16,978 bases of DNA. It comes from Monoraphidium neglectum (Eukaryota > Chlorophyta > Chlorophyceae > Sphaeropleales > Selenastraceae). Shown here piece after piece: positions 9,571-16,978 of this stretch; positions within the stretch are counted from its first letter, which is position 1, and each line of letters starts with the position of its first letter. The notes under the pieces are model-generated. The model was not told the origin of the DNA and did no database searches. It was given only the letters and a program-made list of their open reading frames with translations. The stretch covers positions 1 to 16,978 of the forward strand of contig NW_014013458.1 in assembly GCF_000611645.1 (NCBI RefSeq), in the 5' to 3' direction. The position numbers and the translations under genes were made by a program.

Positions 9571-12500
9571 ATGAAGCCAATCATCTTTTTGGCATTGGCA
9601 CTGCTGATCGCGGCATGCGGCGCAGCGCGCCCTGACCCAAGCCTGCACGCAATCCGGGAGGAGCAGGCGGGTGTGGCGAGGCTCGTGCACACCGCGCGCC
9701 AGGGCATGCGCAGCAGCACCGCAGCCAGTGGCTACAAGAACACCGAACCAATCATTGGCATCCTTACACAGCCCTGTACCGAGTGCCCCGGCCGGTGAGT
9801 AAGCTCACGCACTTGCAACAACCAAGGCTGCATGGGCAGCTGCTCGCAACAGGGCGCGTCTGGCGCACACGGCGCACGCGCACCAGACCTCAAACGCATG
9901 CAAGCATGCGGAGTCAGTTCGCCAGTCATACGTGTGTTGACGCCGCATGCTGTCTTACCTCGTTGCACGCAGATCGTACATTGGAGCCAGGTGGGTTGTT
10001 GCGGGGTTAAGGGCGACTCGTGGATTATTTCACGCTGTGGACTGGCGGTGCCGCACGCCTGCAGAGTGTGCTGTTGACCTCTTGACCGCCATGGCACTCT
10101 CGGAAATAGTGTCTGCCAACCCACCAAGATATTGACATTCACGATTTCAAAGGGGTTGCGATTGGCAAACCTGACACTCCGGTTTGATGCAATGCTGTGA
10201 TTCAATGCCACAGCTATGTGAAGTGGGTGGAGGCAGCTGGCGGCCGTGTCGCCCCCATCAGGTGGGTGGTGGGAAGCAGTGAAGGGCAAATCGGCAATGA
10301 TGGAAGGCTTCTTATCTCTGCTGGCGCGCCACGCCTGTATGTCGGAAGCAGCGCCGCCAGCAAATCTCACAGGGGGACAGTGTGGGTGTTCAACAGCACG
10401 CCGGCACCCCAAGTAGCGACGCTGGGGCCCTCCCGCCACTCATCAACACGTCCATGAGTGGGAGGCCCCAAGGGCCGGGGCCTTTGCCTGCCCCGTGTAC
10501 GGCGCTGCATGACGTGCAAGCGCCCGCGTGGAGGGGCTGCTCCTGCTGAGCATGCAGACCATCCCGGAAACCTCCACATCCTGTCGCTGCCTCCAAAGGT
10601 CCCCTCTCACCCCACCATCCCGCCAGGTTCTACGCGTCTGACGCGGAGCTGCACCGCCTGTTCAAGAGCGTCAACGGCCTCGTATTCGCGGTGAGTACCG
10701 GCGCGGACGGAGCGCGGTGGCTGCTTTAGGCAACCCACGGTGATATTGGTTTAGTCATGAGGGTTTGGCTGCCTGAAAGCCTCTTCACAAGTGAGGTGTG
10801 GCGCTGTCGAGGTTGTGGCTTGAGCAGGTCAACGGATTTTGCAGCCAACTTTCATGAGGGGAGGGGGGGGCTGGCTTTTGCATCTGGTGTGCAAGTGGTG
10901 TGCAAGCAAAATCGATCTGTGGTGAAGCCATGCGTCGTAGTAGAGTATGGGTGGTTTTTGGCCTGGCTTGGGCAGCGGGGTTTCAGACAATTTGACTGCA
11001 CGACTCGATTTGCTGTGCAGTTGGTGTCAGATGCCGCGAATTCCCAGCATTGCTCAACACGAAGTGCAAGGTCCGCCCATGGCGGCAACAATTTCTAATT
11101 TTGCCATACAGGGGTGACCGACTGTCTGGGCGTTGCCTGCGTTACAACACGCCCGATTACATGGAAACCATGGCATCCCTGCCTCAACTGACACAACGGT
11201 GGCATCCATCATCGCACATCCTCATGCTCCTTGCCGATCATCCACCAACACACCTGATTTTTGACCTCGCACACCCGTCCTCCCCCGACCCCCAGGGCGG
11301 CCTGACATGGCTGTGGCTGGACTCACCCTACGTGATTGCGGCCCGCAAGCTGTTCAACTGGGCTGTGCAGGCCAATGAGGCGGGCAACCCCTTCCCGGTG
11401 GGTGTCTGGAGGCGAAGCTGGCAGCCGGCGGGGCATGCAAGTACAGGACAAGAGAGGCCCTGCTTGTATGGGCAGCAGGCTGCGGGCTGCCAACTGAATG
11501 CGCGGGCCTGCTCTGAGCGGTGCAGGCGGGGGTTTCGTGTTTCAGCAGAGGCCGGTGCCTCTTACCCTGCTTTTTCCATGGAGCAGTCCCACACCGAACC
11601 AGCAGACTCGGATTCCAAACCAGCTCTTGCCCATCTCACCCACTGATACGCACATCGGCATTTATCAGCGCAACACCAGGCCACTTCATCTCAAACCTGT
11701 TGCTCCCCATTCAGATCCACGGCACCTGCCTGGGCCACCAGCTGCTGCACATCCTGGCGGCCAACGTGAGCCGCAACGACCTGCTGGTGGAGACGGACGC
11801 GGTGACGCAGCCCAGCACACTCATCTTCACAGCGGCGGCCAACACCAGCCGCACCCTCAAGGACCTGCCGGTGGGGCGGGGCGCAAAGTTTTGCTCTGCT
11901 GTTGTGGTGCCCTGCTCGCCCCGTGCATGTCCCATCTTGAGAAAGAGGGGGAGGCGATGGTGTGAGTGTTTGCGGGGGGGTCAAGTTTGGGAGGCGATAC
12001 TAGCAGCTGCGCAGTGTCGCATGTTGATGCGGGTGGGCTGACTCACCACCCTGCCATGTGTGGCCGCCGTAGCACCAGCCCCTCACGGCCGGATGTGCCA
12101 GAACGCGCGGCGTACCACCACCCTGAGCGCAGCAGGGCCGAGCAGGACATGTGACCACACCTCCCCCCCCCTTGCCTTTTCAAACTTGATGCCGGTGTTT
12201 GCCCCGGCAGTCTGACCTGGTGGCCAAGCTGCAGGACGACAAGCTGAACATCGCGATGCAGAACCACGAGTACGGCATCCCCCCGCACCACTACCAGCGC
12301 TGGCCGCTCCTGGGGGAGTGGTTCAACGTGCTCACCACCTCCAAGGATCGCAAGGGGCTCGAGTACATCTCAACGGTGGAGGCCAAGAAGTACCCCTTCA
12401 CGGGTGAGGGGGTGGGTGCTGGTGGTGGCTTTGGTGCGTTGGGGGGATCACAGCGTGTCGAAAGTAGGAGCCACGGATCAAGGGAGGATTTATTATGAGG

Positions 12501-14207
12501 TGTGTGGTGGGGTGGACGCAGTCGCCCCAGGCTGGCGGTAACCTGCAGAGGGCTGCAGTGCACGCATCATGCGCCCGGCTCATGCCCATCCCGCGCCCAC
12601 CCACCCGGTTGCCGCGGCCTGTTGCTCACACTCTCACTTGTCTGCACTGTTTCTGTGTCTTCTCTTCATCCGTCAGGCACCCAATGGCACCCGGAGAAGC
12701 CAACAAGCGAGTTTGGGATGATCGAGGTATGCGGCCGAAAACGAAGGCGGGGGTAGGCGGGGCGCATGTTGGGGCCCGGTGACCACCCTTGATTCCGTCT
12801 GTGCCGCTGATATGGGCTCTCGTCACCACTGCATGTCTGCTTGAGGCCAGCAGCCCACGCAATGGCCAGCAAGCGCTCTCTTTTTGGCGTGCACCCCTCA
12901 TACTTGTCACCAAATTGGAAAACATTCCTCACCACGATAATCTTACCCGCTCCGACCCTACGCCCCAAAGGTCCCCCACACCCTGGATGCCGTGCGTGTG
13001 GGGCAGCACTTTGCCAACCGCTTCGTTGACACAGCCAGGTGAGCTTGCAGTGTGTGTGTGCGTGTGTATGTGTGTGTGTGCGCGCGCATGCGTGCGTGGG
13101 CAGATCAGCAGCTGGTGGCTCGTGCGTGTGTGTGAGTGTGGTTCACCGTCATCTGCCATGCAAGGACCATGGCTACACAGCACTTCAGGCACGAGCCATC
13201 CGGGGCCACGAGGACTCGGTCGTGGCGAGCTGCGCACCCGCTCGGTCAGTCAGCTGGGGAAGGCACGACGAGGCCAGACGTGCACCCCCGCCCCTGGGTT
13301 GCCCTTGACACTGCCTACGAGCGTGCCCATCATGCAAGGTTCTTGTCCCCGGGGTCACGCCTCCATCTCCCTCGCCCCTCTCCCCCTGGCGGCCCCCCTG
13401 CCAACCCCCCAGGTACAGCAGCCACAAGCCCTCCAGCCCGGAGCAGGAGCTGGCAGTCCTCATCTACTCCACGCCCCCCGTGTTCAGCGCACGCTTCGAG
13501 GTAGGAGGGTCGCGCGGCTGACCTGGATGACATCGGTCGCACCGGAGCCAACTCTGGGTCGCCTGTAGTGTGTGTCTGCTGGATTGCAAGCCGAAGTGGA
13601 ATGTGCTGGAATGCGCCATGCTTGCTGCGCTCCATCTGGTGCTGTCATCTGATAGCCTGGCCATGGCCCACCCACATCCACCGCCCCTGCGCCCTGCCCC
13701 CACCAGACAATGGCTGAGGACAACTACGACGGCCCCTACGTGACCTACTACTTTGGTGAGCCCTTGCTCAGGAGTTAATCACCATATATATGCTATGAAT
13801 ATGCAGGGCGCGCGGCCAAAGCTGAGCGGTCTTGTGTTGACCGGCAGTCATGCTAATCAGCAGGTGGTGGTCAATCTAGTGTACAGACTGCAACGAGGGT
13901 GTTGCGCACGGCGGCAGAGCAAGCTAGGCCATGTCGCCAATGCTCGATTCAGTGTGCAACGGATAGCCACCATGTGTTTGTGCTGTGAAAGCACTGGTGA
14001 GCGTCAAGGCTGACACTTGGCTTGAATCGTTCAACACTTGCTGCCACCCTCTCAGACCAGAAGACCAAGCCCCCGGTGGGGCCCGAGGACGACGAGCACG
14101 AGGGCGGCGGCGGCACCCCGGACCTGGCGTCTCGTGCGACCGCCAGCAGGAGCCGCATGGCCGCGAGCCGCAGGGCCGCTGCCGCCCACCAGACCGTGCT
14201 GGCCTGA
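9571..14207 (+). CDS. GGH: Gamma-glutamyl hydrolase (folate polyglutamate hydrolase), secretory, 12 exons, complete
   Basis: Cysteine peptidase family C26 (EC 3.4.19.9) that trims gamma-linked glutamates from folylpolyglutamates, usually in the vacuole or outside the cell. Exons: 9571-9794, 9973-9990, 10214-10261, 10627-10690, 11296-11397, 11715-11870, 12211-12403, 12677-12726, 12971-13038, 13413-13500, 13707-13755, 14056-14207; all introns are GT-AG and the 1,212 coding bases give 403 residues plus a stop. Residues 1-19 (MKPIIFLALALLIAACGAA) form a signal peptide. Marks: TEPIIGILTQP 59-69; SYVKWVEAAGG 81-91; HGTCLGHQ with nucleophile Cys157; sequons at Asn169 and Asn195; NHEYG with His223; NVLTTSKDRKGLEYIST; TQWHPEK with catalytic His273; YSTPPVFSARF. 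The ATG has A at -3 and no in-frame ATG precedes it closely. Length exceeds the usual about 320-350 because of a 50-residue C-terminal tail. Odd points: an 18-bp exon 2 and FAGG where relatives have FPGG. Confidence 0.95.
9895..9910. repeat. Small perfect inverted repeat in hydrolase intron 1
   Basis: CGCATGC, two bases, then GCATGCG: 7-bp arms that could form a tight hairpin in the pre-mRNA. It lies 62 bp upstream of the 18-bp micro-exon. Confidence 0.5.
9973..9990 (+). other. 18-bp micro-exon of the gamma-glutamyl hydrolase gene
   Basis: The bases ATCGTACATTGGAGCCAG lie between acceptor CGCAG and donor GTGGGT. They restore the frame between exon 1 (phase 2) and exon 3 (C TAT GTG AAG), giving R-S-Y-I-G-A-S-Y-V-K-W. 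The family has a matching short alpha/beta segment (S/AA-SYVKW) here, so skipping this exon would remove six residues without shifting the frame. Confidence 0.85.
10691..11295 (+). other. Largest intron (605 bp) of the gamma-glutamyl hydrolase gene
   Basis: It begins GTGAGTACC and ends CGACCCCCAG. I see no RNA gene, repeat or mobile element in it. Open stretches are short and without recognisable protein features. Confidence 0.8.
13050..13098. repeat. 49-bp alternating purine-pyrimidine tract (GT/GC-rich) in hydrolase intron 9
   Basis: From 13050 to 13098 every step alternates purine and pyrimidine (GTGTGT..., then CGCGCGCATGCGTGCGTG). It begins 11 bp after the exon 9 donor. Such tracts are classical Z-DNA formers and microsatellites. 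Confidence 0.9.
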
Positions 14208-15263
14208 GTGGATGGGGTGACGCTCCAGGTCGGCGGCATCCCATACTTGACGCCGGTAGAATCCTTGAGTCGTCACAAGATACCAGCGCATCACGACCGC
14301 CAGAGGCGCGCCGGCCAGCCTGCGGAGAGCGAGGCGGGTCGCTGTTTGGGTGCACGCGATGGCTTTTCCGCGGCTGAAAATCAGACGGACAGTCTCTAAT
14401 GCCCGTGACAGGTGCACACCCTGTTTGGGGCAAGCAAAGGGCTGCAAGAGGTCGACGGCACGCGCTGGCAGAGCACTTTGCTTGCGTGCAGTGCAATTAC
14501 AGCCCAGCTCGCTCTTTTTCGGCCTCTTCAGGCAACCATGTTTTGGATTGGGGACGCGCTATGTCGGTGGTGCAACGTGGCCCCGCCAGCGTGCCGTCTG
14601 CACGCATGCGCGGTTGGCATAGACCATTTTCCTTTCCCGGCGCTGCTGCCACCTGCAGCCCACATATCAGGGTTGAGGCCGTTTGCCCGCGCGTTCAAAC
14701 CCGGACAGGGCGGCTGCCCTGCGTGGGAACAAGACCCGGCAGCAATGACTGCCGCCGCACTGGTGGTTCAGTAGCTCGCGGGGTGAGAGACCTCGAACAG
14801 CGTAGACATGCACAGGCAACACTGTGTTGCTTGGGACACACCTTGGACCTGTCCTTGCGCTCCAGAGACTCAGTCAGGCCCATCCATCTCAACACCCGCT
14901 GCTGTAGCGCGGGCCAGGTGAATGCTTGGCTAGTGTGCCGTTTCGGCTTCTGGGGGCGACGCCACACCTTTTCTGGTGATTTGGCCTCAACGCGCGTCAC
15001 AGCCGCAGCGCTTGATGAGGCGCGCGGCATATCACGGCAAGGTGAGAGTCACGGCCGGCGTGGCTCGTGCCGCACGGCGCGTTTCATGATCTCGCTCTGT
15101 CATATCTCCTCTGCACCAACACACACATCGCATGGAATCGCAACAACATCGCCCTGCCCGCCCTGGCTGTGCGTGGCCTGCACTCAACCGCGGGGGCCCA
15201 GCCAGGGGTGGCCCACGAGCAAATAGGTCTGTCTCAAACTTGCGACATACGAGAGACCGGGCA

Positions 15264-15268
15264 TGTAA
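15264..15268 (+). terminator. Candidate TGTAA poly(A) signal for the gamma-glutamyl hydrolase gene
   Basis: TGTAA is the usual chlorophyte poly(A) signal, and this is the first copy on the plus strand I find after the stop codon. It implies a 3' UTR of about 1.06 kb, long but not unusual for green algae. Confidence 0.35.
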
Positions 15269-15457
15269 CATTGCATCTGTCTGTGATGATCACGCGCATC
15301 CATGTGGTACGCAGCTGCAACAGAGCTGGACAATATCCAGCGCTTACGTGCCTGCCTGCATGGGATATCAGGCCACTCACACAATGCCTTAGCATGGGAC
15401 TACTGCCCCAGCACATCCATGCGTCCATGCGTCCACCCTGTCAGTACGCATGCATGC

Positions 15458-15463
15458 AATAAA
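15458..15463 (+). terminator. Alternative AATAAA poly(A) signal
   Basis: A canonical AATAAA follows TGCATGC at 15451-15457. It is less usual in chlorophytes than TGTAA, so it is an alternative and not the first choice. Confidence 0.2.
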
Positions 15464-15994
15464 AGAGAAAGGACAGCCCCTGATGACCTGGCAATTTTTG
15501 GCACGTCGCCGCAACGTTTTTGGACGTGCTGCGCCCGCCCTTGGCCACTGCTTGCGCTGATCCAGGCAAGTGCAGACATGCTCGAGCATGGCCAAACATA
15601 CAGTATTGTTGCTTGGCGCGGCGCTGGCTTGGTCAATTCGTTCTGCAGACCTGCAATGAGCACAAGGCGGGGAGAACGGGGTGAAGGGAGGTGGGTAGGT
15701 CGGGCCAAGTAAGCAGTGAGCGCTGCGCAGATGGCTTGAGGGAACGCGGCACACGTTGCGGGCACTGCCACTGAGTGTGGGTACGTAGCCGCCCCAGGCA
15801 TGGTGCACATGGATGTTGACACCATCAGGCTAGAGCTCGATCATTCCTGCAGCCGCCACACCGTGCGCAGCCCCTACAACCTCCATCGCAGCGCTTGTAT
15901 AGGGCTCCATGCTCAACCTCACACCCACCTCATACACAACCGTGCCTGCTGTGCCCATGCCCCTGCTGACTCCCCTGCAACCAGTAGGGGTGCT

Positions 15995-16038
15995 TACATC
16001 TGCACTGGTGCGCAAAATCTCACAACCTGATATTTACA
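15995..16038 (-). terminator. Two TGTAA poly(A) candidates for the right-hand minus-strand gene
   Basis: TTACA on the plus strand at 15995-15999 and 16034-16038 reads TGTAA on the minus strand. They lie about 450-495 bp beyond the stop codon at 16491-16489, a typical chlorophyte 3' UTR length. Confidence 0.4.
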
Positions 16039-16488
16039 CCGCAAGGCACGCTGGGCCGGGCGATCGTCAAGCAAAAATTGAACAGGCGGGCGCGACAAGC
16101 AAACAAGTGCACCAAAAATGGAAGCCCGCGCCTGAAGCTGGGACCAGCTGGCAGAAGGCGAGCAGGCAGCCGCTCGTGCGCCACCTCAGCGTCACATCAG
16201 CCCACCTGGCAGAGCGCATTCAAAGGCCAGGCGGCCGCGCCTACGGCCACATGCCCTTCACCGCCCGCACAAGTGTGCACCACGCGGCGGAACTAGGGAG
16301 GCACCCGCCGCAGTATCATTGCAGCAGCAGAGCCGCAGGGCCAGGGGCCACACAGGGCGGCCCTGACGGCCACGCCGCTGCGCGCTCTATCGAACTCCTG
16401 CCAGCCAAGCCGCACGCCTGGCTGCCTCCTTTGCCCGACGCCGTAACGAGTCGCGCCGTGTGGCGCCGGCCTGCACGTTCTGTCATCG

Positions 16489-16568
16489 TCATTGGCTGGC
16501 CGCGGCAGCCGCTGCGGCCGCCTCCGCCTCCTTCTTCTGAGCCTCCCTTGCGGCCTTGAAGGCGATGG
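16489..16568 (-). CDS. Last exon of an unidentified minus-strand gene, Lys/Glu/Ala-rich C-terminus
   Basis: After the acceptor TTGCATCACAG, the minus strand encodes IAFKAAREAQKKEAEAAAAA..., ending ASQ and TGA (stop 16491-16489). The first two bases (CC) need one base from the previous exon, so a split Ala codon is likely. The peptide is a charged amphipathic helix followed by an Ala run, the kind of tail seen on many algal proteins, and it gives no family. Upstream exons must lie in 16570-16978 or beyond. A GTAAGG donor on the minus strand near 16935 and a GTGGAA donor near 16944 are both possible partners (both can be read in phase 1). Convergent with the hydrolase gene. Confidence 0.55.
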
Positions 16569-16978
16569 CTGTGATGCAATGTGGCGTTGTGGAGGATAAA
16601 TGGGGGTTGGAGCCAGGCAGAGGGGCGACCACAGCAGACAGGCCCGCATATGCCACTCAAGAACTGCGCTCTTGCGACACAGGGCCTTCGGTTCCAGAGC
16701 GCTGGCCTTGCGGCATGGCATGCAGCTGCAGACACCCGGCCTAGACGCCACCCACTGCCTTGCGAGGCTCAAACCCATCCTTTGAACCTGCATAACCACC
16801 TGAGCCAATCACCTGGATATGCGACCCCGCCCAAACACACACCTCCTTTCACCCTGCTTCTAAGGGTCTGTGTTTGCTCTGCACCCGATCCCCCCGGCAC
16901 CAACCAAATCCATTTCCCTTCCTCTGTATTCCTTACCCTTCCACCTGACGCTCCCGCCGCAGCCCCTCCCCCCCCCCC
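16569..16978 (-). other. Probable intron and possible upstream exon end of the right-hand gene
   Basis: No convincing coding is visible between 16570 and about 16930 on either strand. Near 16930-16978 the minus strand has a G-run, then a GC-rich stretch that could be an exon end before GTGGAAGG or GTAAGG. The window stops within a run of C at 16968-16978, so the exon cannot be followed. Confidence 0.35.

Larger units (their letters stand above)
14208..16488. other. Convergent intergenic region with 3' UTRs
   Basis: About 2.3 kb separate the hydrolase stop from the stop of the minus-strand gene at the right. Apart from candidate poly(A) signals I see no gene: the longer open frames (e.g. 14399-15226 plus) are rich in Arg, Cys, His and Ser, lack any recognisable family or splice-linked partner, and look like chance frames. 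No tRNA could be folded by eye. A short direct repeat, CATGCGTC twice, lies at 15418-15433. Confidence 0.6.

Noticed and set aside
14694..14703. GTTCAAACCC resembling a tRNA B box
   Set aside because: The flanking bases do not pair as a T-stem and no acceptor, D or anticodon arm could be placed around it.
16783..16792. TTTGAACCTG (minus GGTTCAAA) resembling a tRNA T-loop
   Set aside because: The would-be T-stem bases do not pair and no cloverleaf fits.
16968..16978. C-run at the right edge as a possible structural signal
   Set aside because: It is short, at the window boundary, and may continue or be an assembly effect; nothing can be concluded.

Overview
The window looks like nuclear DNA of a green alga (Chlorophyta; the class cannot be fixed by eye). 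It is GC-rich, its genes are cut into many short exons by GT-AG introns of about 200-600 bp, Ala/Gly/Gln-rich low-complexity protein stretches are common, TGTAA-type poly(A) candidates occur, and the helicase carries the N-terminal ubiquitin-like domain I recall from plant-lineage HRQ1. No operon, CRISPR, insertion-sequence or organellar signature was seen.

Left half (1-7886, minus strand): a large helicase gene of the HRQ1 / RecQ4-like / MrfA (YprA) family. I could join eight exons with phase-compatible GT-AG junctions from the start codon at 7886 down to 1506. They encode a ubiquitin-like domain, a very long low-complexity region, a conserved helical block, and the first RecA-like helicase lobe with Walker A, DEAH and TSAT motifs. 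Two further phase-compatible exons (1102-978 and 681 to the left edge) carry an Ala/Gly-rich segment that I cannot place in the family. Motifs IV-VI and the C-terminal DUF1998/MZB domain are not in the window.

Middle (7887-9570): a 1.7 kb region between divergent genes. It holds a degenerate CA-rich tract, a perfect 19-bp palindrome beside a 10-bp palindrome with a CACGTG G-box core, a second G-box, and a CCAAT plus TTATAA pair facing the right-hand gene.

Right centre (9571-14207, plus strand): a complete 12-exon gene for a secretory gamma-glutamyl hydrolase (folate polyglutamate hydrolase) of 403 residues, including an 18-bp micro-exon. All eleven introns are GT-AG and in phase.

Right end (14208-16978): a convergent region with candidate poly(A) signals on both strands, then the last exon of a minus-strand gene (stop at 16491-16489) whose body lies mostly beyond the right edge. 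The helicase (DNA repair) and the hydrolase (folate turnover) are divergent neighbours; nothing in the sequence ties their functions together. I did not find a convincing new multi-gene system. The oddities are gene-architecture features, listed as findings.
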